Shown: positions 45,132-59,800 of the stretch, piece by piece | Numbering within the stretch: the stretch's first letter is position 1 | How the letters are laid out: every line of letters begins with the position of its first letter | From: Pectinophora gossypiella | Lineage: Eukaryota > Arthropoda > Insecta > Lepidoptera > Gelechiidae | Assembly (NCBI RefSeq): GCF_024362695.1 | Contig: NC_065425.1 | Coordinates: 11,289,001-11,353,000 of the forward strand | Reading direction: 5' to 3' | Length of the DNA stretch: 64,000 nt | Made by a program: the position numbers and the translations under genes | The notes under the pieces: generated by a model | The model's input: only the letters and a program-made list of their open reading frames with translations | Told to the model about the DNA's origin: nothing | The model's database searches: none

Positions 45132-47367
45132 GTGAAAAAGTTAAGTTAAATCACAATTAGTAATTTTAAAAAGGGTTAACTTAACATGTCGCTCTTGAAA
45201 ATAGTGTCGAAGAGAAGAATCAAGTTAGATTTTAAAACACTTAAAGAAAGTAAGCGCCTTTTTAGGTACACCAAGAGATCTCTTCTAGAGATAAGTCCAC
45301 CTTTTGTGACATCTTCTATTTTTTGTTGTTAAATGTGCCTAATATTTTGGCGCATACAAATTTAACCTTATTATTTTAGTGTGACAGCTCTTGAACTAGT
45401 GGCGTCATTCGCTTTAGCACTAGTTTCAGTCCTGTCAAATTAAAATAAAGTTGCTGGTAGTCCGAATCGGCACCACTACCCATGGTATAAGATGCCATTA
45501 CCTACGTTTTTAAGAACAACTACACCACAAGCTTGCATAACAAACAAACAGAGAAACCACAGGTTTGCATAACATTGGCAGTGGCACCGTGAAAATATAT
45601 ATTTTTATCCGCAGAGAAAAATAATCATTTTTTTATAAGTAACTAGGTACCTAAATCTAGTTTGTAAATAATTTTACAAAAAACAATCTAGGTAGTTTGT
45701 ATTTTTTTTTACATTCGTACATTTGTTAATGTCCAACATATTCGGCTGTATTATTGAGTATAATTTAATAAGTATTTATTTATGTAAAAATAATTGTATA
45801 TAACTAGTGTCACGAAATATTATAATTTGTATTTATTGTTTTCTATTTTATTCGTAATCCGTCCGTTATTTTGTTGTTTTTTTTAAGATCTTTTGTGACA
45901 TAGGTACCGAATCCATAGCTGGGCACAAGATCGTTATTAACTGTTAATTACGAAGTTAATATTTTAAGTAACGGAACAACTTTTAAGTTAGCTTTAAAAA
46001 TATAAATTGTTAACGGACTGATCGTTAATTATATACCATTTATTTACTAAAAATAACCGCGCGTTAACTTACATTAAATCTATTCCAAATTGTAACGCTG
46101 TAAATTTTAACGAAGTTAACGATGCCCAGTTATGACTAAATCCCTGATTTTATTTAGCAATTTAGTTTATCTTTGGTACTTATTTAATTATTATGTATTA
46201 AATCAAAAATATCTATTAATTATATTTTATTAATCAATGTTAAAAGAGTATTTTGTGCACTCGTTAATTATTATTGCAAATCAAATAAGATATAATAAAA
46301 ATAAAAGTATTTTTAATAAAATTGTTTTTGCATTTTTTTTCTATAAGTAACCCAAACTTGTACAGTATTTTATTAATTAAGATTGAGCTCGGGCCCAAAA
46401 ATATTGCTGTCACCTCGAAGTGAGGTGAGTATTTTTCTTATTTTATTATAATTATTTCTTAAAACTTTTTGACTTATTTTTTGCGTAACATCGATTAGTT
46501 TTACTAATAAATGACCTCAATATTCTTCATAGTTTCACATCATAGACCCTCTCAGACACGACTAAATTGAAGTTTAAAGACAGAAGGCACCTTTTTAAAT
46601 TCATTCAAACATCATTATCATAAAGTTTTTTTTTGCGCTTGTAATTATTTACTGCGATTATAAAATACCTAAATAAGTCTTCATTTTACAGGACTACGGG
46701 TGTCGTCAGTCCACATAGCGATTGGGAAGAAGGGCGTCATGAAAAATACCAAAAATCAAGTTCTCATCCGCTTCCCGCCAATTTATTTCCAATACTTATT
46801 GCAATTATACAGGTTTTTCTAACGGTTATAAGTTTACGACTCGATGAGCTTTTAATTATTTAACGTCTACTTTTAAGTAAGTATGATTTTGTTATTGTAC
46901 TTATGTTTTATACAATCATTTTTAGTTTTATTTAAAGCCTAAAGAATCCTTGCTGGGTAATATTCGTGGGTAAGACGCAAAATTTTCTCCATTTTTTTGT
47001 CAAACTACCGTCACTAGCGGTGGGACGGTCAGTTGTTTGTCAAACGCGCGCGAGGATAGATGTGTTTTTATTCCCTTCGCGCTATGTTCCCGTTTTGGTG
47101 TGTTTGGTGCGTTTTATTCCCTCGACAGTATATGGACTCTGTTAGCCGTGATAATATTGTAAACCATGTGAAAATCAAAGATCACTAAAATCCTGTTCTA
47201 GCGCATTGTAATGTAGGACTTAATCTAATATCTAAAGCTATGGAGCTGGTGGTGATGTTGTGCTGGTCTGCTGTCCAGGTGGATGGCGGATGGTAAAGGT
47301 TGGTGGAGTTTTTATTAATTGCCAAATTGAGCTGTATTACATACTGCCTCACAACTCAACGAATATA

Positions 47368-47600
47368 AAACAGCCTCTGTGGTGCAGTAGTTAGAACATT
47401 GGCCTCACGATCTGGAAGTCCGCGTTTGATTCCCGATGGGGACACTGTTGGAAATCACTTTGGGAGACTGTCATTTCTTTGGCTAGGACATTGCAGGATG
47501 AATCACCTGGTTGTCCGATAACGTATGATGATTTCGTGCTTTTTTTATTTTTTTTGCGTTTTATTTTTTATTTTTTCGTGATTAAGCAGTTCGTCCCGGG
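47368..47600 (+). mobile_element. Degraded tRNA-headed SINE
   Basis: GCCTCTGTGGTGCAGTAGTTAG, with a diverged box B (GTTTGATTCCCGATGGGG), then a decayed body. Confidence 0.65.
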
Positions 47601-48017
47601 CTACTATGAATTGGTGTGGTGGTGTAGTATGTTCCTAACTCTCTCAGGTAATCGGGTTGACTGTTTATGTTATGTTACGTACATAAATCAAAGGCCCACA
47701 GTCTCAACTAGTTGGACGGAGCAGTCGACTTGAGTCCGAAAGAAGTATCCCCAAATAAAACAACAAAATTGAATAGATAATTTATTCGGTATAAACTTAC
47801 CTTCTTACGCACTATACTAACTAATAATACTTTACAAATAAAATGCTGGTAATTCCGTCAACAAATGGCACCCGCGGTAACTAAAACTGTATGGAAGCCT
47901 TCGATAACACTATACAAAATTATACTTTCTATACAAAAATGAGAATAGTAACAATATATTTAAACTTAAACGTGTTTTGTAGAGTATTCTATAACACAGA
48001 ACGACAAGGATCATTTG

Positions 48018-48180
48018 GCACGTGGCAGTGGTTGAGCGTAGAGCTCACGGTCCGGAAGTCCCGGGTTCGAACACCGGTGGGGAATTACCACAAAAATCAC
48101 TTTGTGATCTCTAGTTGCTGACACCACGGTTGATGATGTCGGTTATTAGTCTCTCAACCCACATGAGAGAGAGATAAGTA
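48018..48180 (+). mobile_element. Degraded tRNA-headed SINE with internal deletion
   Basis: Head GGCAGTGGTTGAGCGTAGAG and box B GGGTTCGAACACCGG, then a jump to the A tail (CTGACACCACGGTTGATG). Confidence 0.7.
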
Positions 48181-49149
48181 AATAAGTAATGCCCTCCTGT
48201 CAATGTATAAATATTTTACTTACTTATGCGAGTGCCAAAGGATTCTTGTCGACCCGTAGTTTATATTATATTAGACATATAATTCCGTTGACAAATATAA
48301 AATAAAGTACTTAGTTTATGGTAGTGATATTCGCCATCGGTATTCAACGATCCACCCGCTTACTATTTGCACATCGATTTGTCCCTTGGCTATAATGATT
48401 TTATTTTTGCCTTGGATGGTATTTACCACTCGGCCCGACAACCAACTTGACTTGACTTAACTTGACTTGGCTTGGCTTGTTTTTATGTGGGGAAATAAAT
48501 ATTTTTCTTTCTTTCTTTAAATGGGGAAATTATTCGAAGAATTATAATACAAAGAAAGAAATGAAATCCCGCATCGATGTGATAGTTGTGGTTTATCTTT
48601 TAATACAAAATATAAAAGATGTCTTAAAATGCTTAAGTAAATATTTTTCTTTATGAAATTTTACTGATAACCTTACTAAATTACTAAAAAATACATTTAT
48701 TTCGATAAAATAGAGTATTCAGATCTAGCCATCAATTCCCTAAAATATTAAGTCACAAATACTAGCGTAAAAAATCTATAACATATATTTTCGTCAAAAG
48801 TTGTGACCATTGTAAAAATAATTTCCATAAATTTTATCCTAATGGCAACATTTTATTTTAACAGTCAAAATGGCAGTCGAAATTTTATTGGCACTAACAA
48901 TCCTGTCTTTTTTTGTATAAAATGCAAAATGTCATAAATTGTAAAATTTATTATTCTTAAAATATGTTTTCTGAACGATATTTTTCCGAAAAATTTTATA
49001 CTTAGTTGTACTCTTAAATAATTGACTTTATTTTACTAATTCAATTCATTATACTCATACCTGATATAAAGGCTGATGTAAAATGTTCCCAAAACACTTG
49101 AGATCTCTCTTTCATACATAAATATATATCGTGGGCTTATAGTGAAAAC

Positions 49150-49440
49150 CATGGTATAAGAAGACCAGGTATGCTCAATTCTATGACAAGCCGCCATTGT
49201 TAGCCTATTGATGACGTAAATTTTATTAATAAAAAATAAGCGAATTACCGACTAATGTATTTAATTACTATTATTTGTCACATATATAAAAATAATTAAA
49301 ACTGTACGTAAATCTTTTACTAAAAGTACAAAATTTCCTTGCAAAGTAAATTAAAAACTTGTTGTCATTTCGTATACAATAAATTATTATTGTCGGATGA
49401 CGTCAGCTGGGCTAACCTTGAAATTCACTCCACGTTGCTC
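49150..49440. mobile_element. MITE family 4 copy, partial
   Basis: It begins ATGGTATAAGAAGACCAGGT and ends GATGACGTCAGCTGGGCTAA; the right terminal repeat is lost. Confidence 0.65.
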
Positions 49441-50655
49441 TACGTTTTATAGCAATTTATCACGATTTTTTTTTGACGTGAGTTATTGTAGATTTGCCGC
49501 AGATGGCATTAACTACTTGGCCGGACAAATGGGGAGCGCTGAAGGCTCTCGCCCGGTGATTTATCACGAATTCTAGCTGGACAGTATGAAGAGCTGTCAA
49601 AATTTAGGAACACTCAACAGTGCTGCCTCCTACATTTGAGCTTATAGTTTTTATTCTCATTAAAGGAAACCGAAGTTTTTAGAAAAAATCACATCTGAAG
49701 TGTTTTTTTTTTAAAAGCGCTTACTTAGTTTGCCCTATAAGACCACGATATGACGGTCTAATAAAATAGAAAATATCGTATACTAATGTAAAATTAAAAA
49801 TGTAAAACTTAGGTCAGGAATAATATCTAGAGTGTGTTGTGTTTATTTTCTTTTACGTCATCTGAAACAGAAAGAGACAACAGTATATAAAAAAGGTCCT
49901 TCTATAAAGGTTCTTCTTAGTGAGACTCTGATTCTGTAGTCAATTTGCTTACGCAATTTTGCAGGACATTGCATTTCTACTAGTGTTACTTAAGGCTTAA
50001 TAATAATAAATAAATACATAATAATCAAGGATTTTTTAAAAAAGGAACCTACTAATAAAACAATATTTAATAATAAACTTCTCATCAAAAAATTAAAAAA
50101 CCCTAACAATTTCTTGTTTAACAAAACGCGAGTTTAATTTAATTTTTTAGAATAAAAAAGAAATGTTCTCAGGAATTCGTTAGAGGACGCTTAACCAACT
50201 ATGTTACTGAGCGATTGCCAAGATGACAAGAATAGAAAAAAAAAACATGGCGTCTATAGGTAATCTCCGATTCCCTTTATTTTTCACAAATTCACGAGAC
50301 AAAGACGTCTCCTCTTATTCTCATTCGCTCAGGAATTTTTAAAAATATTCTGATTTCTTTCACAATCTAAAAAGACACTGATTTTTTTCCTTATTATTTT
50401 TTTTCCTTAAAATTACTAATCATTGCAACAAGTACATTTCGTTGTATGATTTCAAAATTACATAAAAAGAAACCAGATATATTAAAACGTGCCGTGCCTT
50501 GCAGTAACCTACCAGATTCAGCGCCATCTATCCAGTAGCTAGGAAAATAATAAAAATAAAATCCCCCATTCTATTTGAATTTGGAACATTAACGATAAGA
50601 ATTAAAAACAAACTGACCGTAAAAAAAATAAAAAGTACCTGATACATGCCCTAGG

Positions 50656-50852
50656 TCACGCGTCACTGCTGCCAACAAAACTGGGCCGGGTGACGCTGCG
50701 TCGCTTCCGTAATGTCCCCAGTATGGCCAACATTTCCTTCACAGCTTCCGGTTGCTCTTCTTTCGGCTTCTTCTCCAAGAAGTTCTGGTCTGTACTCTTG
50801 AGATGGAACTTGCCACCTTTGATTTGGTCTACTATAGCGTCTATGGCTCCTC
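50656..50852 (-). CDS. Shootin-like exon 9 with C-terminal motifs (residues 529-593)
   Basis: Acceptor TTTCCAG. It encodes AIDAIVDQIKGGKFHLKS and EMLAILGTLRKRRS, ending in GSSDA and TGA. Confidence 0.88.
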
Positions 50853-53800
50853 CTGGAAAGATGGGGCGAAAATTCATCGTGTGAATAAACAAATTGGGGT
50901 AGTCAGAGATAGGTACATCCATTCATCGCAAGTACCCACACCTCACAGAGGAAGTGAAAGAATTGGCCTTTGGTAGACAGAAATGGAGAATGCTACACCG
51001 ACAAAAACCTGGCTCTGGAATTAGTGATGACATCCTTCCAGGTCTTCCTCTGCCAGCCCTACCACCAACCTTCGCTTTGTATACTGCTTTCGTAATCCTA
51101 TTATCCTTCATCCGCTCCACGTGTCCAAACCAACTTAACATTCCCTTCTCAATCTTAGTCACTATATGTTCTTCGAACATACCTCCATTGGCTTGCTTAG
51201 TCTTCTTCAAGGTCCCTTGTTTCCCAGCCAATAACTTCGCCATATCATCCACTTCTCCCGCTGGGGAGAATACGGCCGGCGGCGGCGGGGGAGGTGGTGG
51301 GGGCGGGGGAAGGCACGGCGGGGGCGGGGGCGGCGCCATGGGGGGAGTTGGGGGTGGGGGTGGTGTGGGGGAGATAGGGGCGGGAGTGGGAGTGCGGGAG
51401 GGGGATGGTGAGCGTGGTGGTGCTGACACTGGAGCTGGAATTGGAAATAAATTGATATTGTACTAAACACATCGAAGCAATTCATCAAAATCAAATTCGA
51501 ATTCAAAAATGTCTTTATTCAGTAGGTAACATATTTACACTTTGAATCGTCAATTTTTACATAACGAACGTCTCATCCGCCTAAAACTACTGCAGCTTCT
51601 CACAACCTGTATAGCCCGGGAAAAGAAGCTGTAAGAAAAACCTCGGCACAGGGCCCTAGACGTTCTTTAAAAAAATAAATAATAAAATAAATATATTATA
51701 ATATCTAAAAAGTAATATTGCTATTTGACAATTGTTGGCATTGCGCACTTACTTTTATATCTTTAACCCCTCTGATTTGTTAAAGTCAAAAGAATTCGCC
51801 AATTAATTTATGGAATGAAACTCATAAGTACTATGTGATTCGATAACACTTACCAAGAGTCTCTTTAACTTCTTCTATTTCCTTCTCTTCTTTGATTTCG
51901 TTCTTCTCCGCGCCTCCATTCTCGAAGTAACTAATTCTGGACATGATCCCACTCTTCTTCTGTCCCACTTTCACTCTCTCTAACTCTATCAACCTCTTCT
52001 CCGCTCTCTCTGCTCGTTCTAGCGCCTTCTGTGCGTCTTCTTCTGCTAGACGTATCTTCTCTTCCCATAAGAGAATGTCTGTGTCTTCATGTTTCTCTGC
52101 CAGTTTCAACTGTAAAAGGGGAAAGAGAAATACAGGGTGTTAGTGACATCGTAACGAATACTAAGGGGGATGATTCAGAGCATGATTCTGAGTTAATATC
52201 AAGTGGAATTTTCCGTCGCAAAATTCACGTTTTTTTTTATTTAATTTGGCACCTGCGAATGGAAAATTCTACGTGACTCAGAATAATCAGCTGAATCACC
52301 CCTCTTAGTAACTGTTGCGATGTCACTAACACCCTGTATAATCTGAAGAGTAAAAAAAGAAGAGAAAGAGAAGAGAGTGTAAAGAAAAGATGAGAGTAGA
52401 GTGGAGTAAAGAGTAGAGTAATGCTATGGAGTGCTTTCAAGGCCAGAGTGAACAGGCATCTTCTGGGCGAGCAAGTCTGAGGCCAAGAGCAAACCCATCA
52501 AAGGTAAAAAAGTAATTTCAGAACAATCCGGAAAGTAATTTGTACGTTTTCTGAACACCAAACATTTTTTTTGTCTAAATAAATAACAATAATACTTAAA
52601 TCATCCTCCGCCCCGCATCATTCGCTTATATTCTAGAAAGTCTTAATATGGCCATGCTAAACCAACCTGCAACTCTTCGAGCTGGTCGCGATGTCTGCTA
52701 GCCTGACTGTCCAGCGCCAGTTTAAGGCTGTCCACCTCCCCCAGAAGCAGCATTAGCCGCTCATCCATCTCCAGCTCGCCCATCAGTAGTGCGCTCTGGT
52801 GGCTCAGCTGCTTCACTCGTTTCTTCGCTGAGAGCGCCTCGCTTTTGTAACTGGAATAAAGAGGGAACCCATCTTAATAAAAAAAAAACTATATTGACAA
52901 GAGATTACGCGGTTGGATTGGAAGAGGATTGGAGGAGCCTAGGCGTGCACACTGCAATCAGGGGGGTTAAAATGTCCTCGAAGCAATTCATCTAAGAAAG
53001 CAATATTGTAATTTCACATACATACATACATAAACTCACGCCTATTTCCCACCGGGGTAAGCAGAGACTATATAATTCCATTTGCTTCGATCCTGACACA
53101 CTTCTCTTGCTTCCTCCACATTCATCAATCGCTTCATACACGCACGCCTGTTCAGAGCAGACCGTAATAAACCTTTTCTAAGGACATCTCCAATTCATCC
53201 ATCAAAAAAACCAATCATTCAATCTTCAATTCATTCATTCATTCTTATTCATGTCATCTGCAATTTGACATTTAAACAAAAGTAAGTGCGCAATGCAAAC
53301 AGATTGCAAATGGCAATATTGCTTTCTTAGATGAATTGCTTCGATGTGGACATTTTAACCACCCAGATGCAGAATGTTTTAAAGAAAGCCCAGGTCTAGT
53401 GTACTGTAAACCGGCGACCATACATGAAGTCTTTGATGAGAATGGAGGAAGCTAAAGTGGTGTCAGGATCATAGTCTTCTTCTATCGTGTGGGTTGTGAG
53501 GTGGAGTACCAACCTCATCAACCCTGGTGTCAGGGTTACTATTAAGCCGCCAAAGGCCCCTGACATGACTCATGTAACGACTACTTACTTACATCAGTAA
53601 GTAGTAACCGGGACCAACGGCTTAACGTGCCTTCCGAAGCACGGATCATCTTTCTTTATTTTCTTAGGATCATAGTAACAGAGGCCTACCCCAAAGGGAA
53701 ACAAGCATAATCTTATGTATTAACGGCGTCCGTGATCCAGTGGTTGAGCGTAGTGTTCACAATCCGGAGGTCTCGGGTTCGAATCCGGGTGGGGACAAAT

Positions 53801-56800
53801 CACAAAAATCACTTTGCGATCCCTAGTTTGGCTAGGACATTACATGCTGATCACCTAATTTTCCAAAAAGTAAGATAATCCGTGATTCTGAAGGCACGTT
53901 AAGCCGTTGGTCCCGTTTATTACTTACTGATGTAAGTACGTAGTCGTTACATGAGTCATGTCTGGGGCCTATGACGGCTCAGTAATAACCCTGACACCAG
54001 GGTTGATGGGGTTGGTAATCCACGTCACAATCTCACTAGGACACTACTAAAACTACATCTATCTCTTTCGCACTCACGTCTCGGCCATCTCTCTGTCCTT
54101 GTCCGCGTTGTCTTTCAACGCGGTGACTTCTTCCATCAGCAGCTTGGAGACGCGATTGTGCCTCTCTATCTGAGACCGCAGCTCTTCCAACTCCTTCTCT
54201 TGTGCTTGGCATTTCTCTTTCTCTTGCTCGAGTTCCTGGGAAGAATGGAGATTGGGGATTTTATTTTGGTGCTAAACTATGAACCTTCATGGTCTAGTGG
54301 TTAGAACGTTGGACTCGCCATCTGGATGTCCGGGTTTGATTCCTAGTGGGGTCATTAATGAAATCACTTTGTGCGCCGTTCCTTTGATTGTCCGAAGAAG
54401 TAAGATGATTCCGTGCAGAGGACACATTAAGCCGTTGGTCCCCCGCAGTGGAGCAGCGTGGTGGAGTATGCTCCATACCCCTCCAGTTGATTGAGGGGAA
54501 GCCTGTGCCCAACTGTGGGACGTGTATAGAGGCTGTTTATGTATGTTGTTTATAAGAGGAAAAGGTATAGTAAGTACAATACCTGCGCCAGCGCAACGCA
54601 CTGTTCGTGAGTTTCAAACTCTGTTAGCTTGGCGGCGTTGTTCTCCGTCTGCAGCGCTGCTAGTTGTTGAGATAGTGAGCTCAGCTGTTGCTTAAGGAAG
54701 TCCACTTCTTCATTGCTGCTTGTGTCTGATGCTGCAAGGAAATGTACCATAGTAAACAGATGGTCTTCTTCATATCGTGTACGTTCTGAGGTGGATCGCC
54801 GTGGACCGCCTTTCTTTTTTTTTGACGTGACTTATTGTAGATTTGCCGCAAATGGCATTAACTACTTGGCCAGACAAATGGGGAGCACTGAAGGCTCTCA
54901 CCCGGTACAACGTTTAAGACAACAGGCCTGAGGGTGCCCAGTTGGGCGCTGGTTGGTTGACTTATGTAACGACTTACTTATATCAGTAAGTAGTAACTGG
55001 GACCAACGGCTTAACGTGTCATCCGAAACACGGATCATCTTACTTTCCAACAAACAGGTGATCAGCCTGTAATGTTCTAACCAAACTTGGTATCACAAAG
55101 TGGTTTTTGTGATATGTCCCCACCGGGATTCGAACCCGGGGCCTCTGGATCGTGAGCCCAACGCTCAAACCACTGGTTAATACTTACTGATGTAAGTTAG
55201 TAGTCATCGCTTGAGTCATAAGGAGCCTATGGCGGCTCAATAGTAACCCTGACACCAGAGTTGATGGGGTTGGTATTCCACCTCACAACCCATGCGATAG
55301 AAGAGAGAAGAATGGCGACAGGCTCGCACCCTATTACATGGGATTTAAACATGGCTGGCGGGTTGTCCGTAAGATGATCCGTGCTTCGGATGGCACGTTA
55401 AGCCGTTGGTCCCAGTTACTCTTACTGATGTAAGTTAGTAGTCGTTAGATGAGTCATGACAGGGGCTCAACAGTAACCCTGACACCAGGGTTGATGGGGT
55501 TGGTAATCGTCCTCACAATAGTCGTCCACACGTCCACACGATAGAAGAAGATAGCTGGCAAGGAGTGGGTGTACTGTACACTTCTGGCTACCTGATGCTA
55601 TGTTATGATTTGATTTGAAACTCACCAGTGTCGGTGCAGTCCAGGTCAAGATCTATGGGCTTGTTGGGGAGAGCGCTGAGAAGCACGGTGCTGCGGCGTT
55701 TGAGTTGCTTATTCTGTTTGTACCACTCGCCAGCCTGCTGCATAACCCTGGAACGTCAAACTGGCGGTTAGGATTATTTGGGGACATTTCTTTTATAATA
55801 GCCAAGTACATTGGCTCGACTAAGCCTGATGGTAAGCATAGAGAAACCCTAATTGCAGTAGCAACTGAGAAGCAAGGCTGACTACCTTGCTTATCGAATC
55901 GGTTGCGATTACCATACTGGCCTACTGAGTTCTTCACGCTTCGCTTGAAGGACCCCATGTTGTATGAAGGAAGGAACACCTGAGTCTGCAACCCGTCCCA
56001 CTTTTGGGCATTTTGGCCTTTTAGGGGTTCGAGAACTTTGGCGTTCTCATGATTCAGTCGATTGGGGATTTGAGCAGGTTGGGGACTTTTTTTTTTGCCG
56101 ATATGGTACTATTCAGAGGCGGAGGACTGGAGTCCTAGTACAGCTTTGAAATAGACTACTCTGGGCGCCATCCCACTCGCGTCAGCCAGAGTACTGCGGG
56201 GCGGAAGACAAAAGGGAAACCACTGCCCTATATTTCCCTAAAAATTAACATGGCGAATGCTACACCGACAAGAATGTAACTCTTAAATTAGTGATGGAGA
56301 TGATGTGCCTTAGAGGGCGCGTGACTTTTCGCTATTAGGGTTGGCAGAACCAATAAGTCACAAGTTCATCAAATTAGGTATAAAGTACATTCAATTTATT
56401 TTCAGGATAGCTATCTATAAAATCGCAAAAGCGAACTTCGTGTCTTGTAACCAAGTCAAACAATTAGCCTTTGATAGACAAGAATGGAGAATGCTTCAGC
56501 GACAAGAGCGTGGTTCTTAAAAGTGATGATGATCTGTAAAAAAAACTATATAAAACTCAACAGAAATAAAGCAGGACCTTCCTTCCTGGTTTCAGCATTC
56601 AATATTAGTGACTTACATTTTGATTTCAATTTAATCCGTTCCTAAATGCGGTAAATGTCACGTTTTCAAACACATTTCACTAAACACGTTGTAAAGAACG
56701 TGAAAAACGAATTAATCTAAGCACACTTAATAGATAGTACATAAAAGTTGTTAAATTCCACTTTTTTACACTCGATCCAAAACTCTATTCACCCTTAAAG

Positions 56801-59800
56801 GGGAAAAGCGTGAAGAGTATAATATAATTAAACAAAAAAAAAACATAAACGTCAACACCACTAAACGACTAGGAAGTAGAATAAAAAATTGGCAAAGATC
56901 ATCGTTGGTGAAAACGCATATAATCGTGCGCATATATTAGCCAATGTTGTAACTTGTAACCCTGCTTTCTATCGACGACTGATGTATACATTATGTAGAT
57001 TACTTAACATTTGTAATACTATGTTGTAATAGAATATTATAGTCCTTATGCTTGATGTATAACAGAGTCGGGAAAGCGGAAAAAACGGGGCGGCTCAGTT
57101 TCAAATCAAATCAATCAAATGTTAGTGACACCGTAACGAAAACTTTGAAGGATGATTTAGGCCATGATTCTGAGTTGATATCATACATACATAAACAGCC
57201 TACATACGTCCCACTGCTGGGCACAGGCCTCTCAATCAACCGGACGGGGTATGGAGCATACTCCACCACACTGCTCCAATGCGGGTTGGAGCAGTTGATA
57301 TCAAATGGTATTATAATAACTATAATAACCTACCTAATTCAAAAGTCAAAGTATTTATTGCACACCATATGGTAAACAGTTGTTATACATATTATAGTAC
57401 CACATATGGACCCGGGAGGGTATAGCAAAAACAAGAAACTAAATTAAGCCAGAAATACAAAAAATAATAATAATAAGTACTTAACATTAAACAAAATCAA
57501 ACAAAAAATAAGTATGAAAATCTTAAAAACTATTTAACACTACTATCTATTCATTTTTTTTCTATCCTTGATGTAATTTGATAATATGTCGATTCCTTAG
57601 GTATACGTACCTACAAAACTTTCTGGTTTTTGTTACACTTTTTGTTTGTATTTTTACATATGTTTGCATAAATAATAAAAAAAAGATACAAACTCTCACT
57701 ATGGACTACGAACCTAAGTTTAAAAAGTACCAATTGTTGTTTCTCCTTCATAATTTCAATTAAAAGCTTGTTTATTTTCTGTACAATTAAGACCACAACG
57801 TGTCAAGTTAATTATTACTGGCTAGGTAATTGGTTTACTCTTACACTTTATATTTTAGGTCACGATAATTGCTTCTAGTTATACATACATTATTTATAAT
57901 ATAATTCCATTATACAAAACCTTACGCTTATAACCATTAATGGGGTGCTCTATGAGCCACAAGTAAGTATCTACCTAATCAAAAGACAGATAACGTTAAC
58001 GGCCTCCGGGGTCCAGTGCTCGAGGGTTAGGCTCACGATTCGAAGGTCCTAGGTTCGATTCCCGGTAGGGAATCAAGGGAATCAAAAAAATATCACAAAA
58101 AACACTTAGTGATTCCTAGTTTGGTTAGGACATTACAAGTAATATATAAATATAGTAATATATGTATAAAATATTAAAGTAAGGTGATCCGTGGTTCGGA
58201 AGGTACGTTAAAGCCGTTGGTCCCGATTACTTCGTACTGTCAGACAGAAAAGAATCGATCGACCTGATATCGACTGATACATCACCATGCTTATGAACGT
58301 CACAACACTAGCTGGCGTACTTTTTACAGATCTAATTCTTACCGCGCATTGAGACTTGTAAAATGTTATTGAAATATAATCACTTATCGAACTGAACTGG
58401 TCGTTCTCTTTAATAGTACTGATGTAAGTAGGTACGTTATTTATCCTAAAACAGCAGCCGTGTCAGTTATACCATAGCATAATCAACTTATGAAGCATAG
58501 TGAACTTTTTTTTTTTTTTTTTATTTATTTATTGTTGAAAACATTTTACATAAGGATACAATTGAATCGCATTGCTAAACCTTGCAGGTTTGTCTCAATG
58601 CAATATTCCGCTATTGTTACAGTTTGTACTTCAGAAGTATACCATTAATTAATAACACTATTCAACAAATAAACTTACTTCTGCATAAGGCCAGCGTCGA
58701 CCTCGCTCTGGTGTTTGAGCTGTTGGTACTCAGTGAACAGCTTCTCCGAGACAGTGCGTAGTTTGTTGAGTTCTTTCTCCCTCTCTCGCAGCTCCAAGTC
58801 GAGATGGTTCCGCTCCTCATGTAGGATGTTGTACCGCCGTTGGAGGTCATCGTGTTCACGGCGTGCTGTAGATAATGGAAACTTTATAAAGTAACGGCCT
58901 CCGTGGTCCAGTGGTTGAGCGTTGGGCTCACGATCCGGAGGTCCCAGGTTCGAATCCCGGTAGGGACATATCACAAGAATCACTTTGTGATCCCTAGTTT
59001 GATTACAGGCTGATCACCTGATTGTCCGAAAGTAAGATGATCCGTGTTTCGGCGAAGGCACGTTGAGACGTTGATTCCGGTTACTTACTGATGTAAGTCA
59101 GTAGTCGTTACATGGGCCATGTCAGGGGCCTTAGGCGGCTCAATCAACCCTAACACCAAGGTCGATGGGGTTGGTAATCCACCTCACAACTTATACGATA
59201 GAAGAAGAGTAAAGTAAGTAATCAAAGGAACGATTGACCGTGCTTATAGTCGCCATGCCCAGTTAATACAGAATGTTCGAATTCGGTCCAAATGTGGTCT
59301 TCTATGATCCAGACATGAATTGGAATACAAATTCGACAATCATTGGTTTAGCTGCTGGATTCGAACCTGCGATCTGAAATTGAGAGGCAAGCGTTCTACA
59401 AACTGGGCTACCACGACTCACATTGTAACTCTTAATAAAAATGGACACGAAAATAGTCATTCTAAAATAATAAGTAGGCATACCTACTTCACGAAACGTC
59501 ATGAAAATAACCAGAATAAATTCATGGAAATTCATAATGGCAGTTGTAAATAAAGTGACAGAGTTGCACACGTCTCGAAAATGATTCATAAGCGATAGTG
59601 GAGCCTGTAAACTCACTGTCGGGTTTCCTTATTTTCCACAGACGTATTTCACGCCTGTAATATCTATAGACGGCGATACGGCTCACCACCTATCACGTTG
59701 GTCTAACAGAAAGCTCGGTGAGGTGTGGGTACTTAGTTCACCTTGCAATAGATCCACCTCTGACTACCCCGATTGGGATATCGTCGCGAGCTATCGTAAT

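Larger units (their letters stand above)
45132..50655. other. Convergent intergenic region between the APN-like and shootin-like genes
   Basis: About 5.5 kb, strongly AT-rich. It probably holds the 3' UTRs of both genes. AATAAA-type signals around 46290-46320 could serve the APN gene and TTTATT near 50275 (AATAAA on the - strand) the other gene, but neither can be confirmed. It contains two degraded SINE heads (47368-47600, 48018-48180), a MITE family 4 part (49150-49440) and a family D piece (49472-49558). No protein-coding gene is supported. Confidence 0.55.

Noticed and set aside
46380..46760. Possible extra exon (TTTTACAGGACTACGGG)
   Set aside because: There is an acceptor-like site but no open frame with recognisable protein; it may be 3' UTR or chance.
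50954..51466. 170-codon + strand frame with a poly-Gly run
   Set aside because: It is the antisense of the polyproline exon and LINE fragment of the shootin-like gene.
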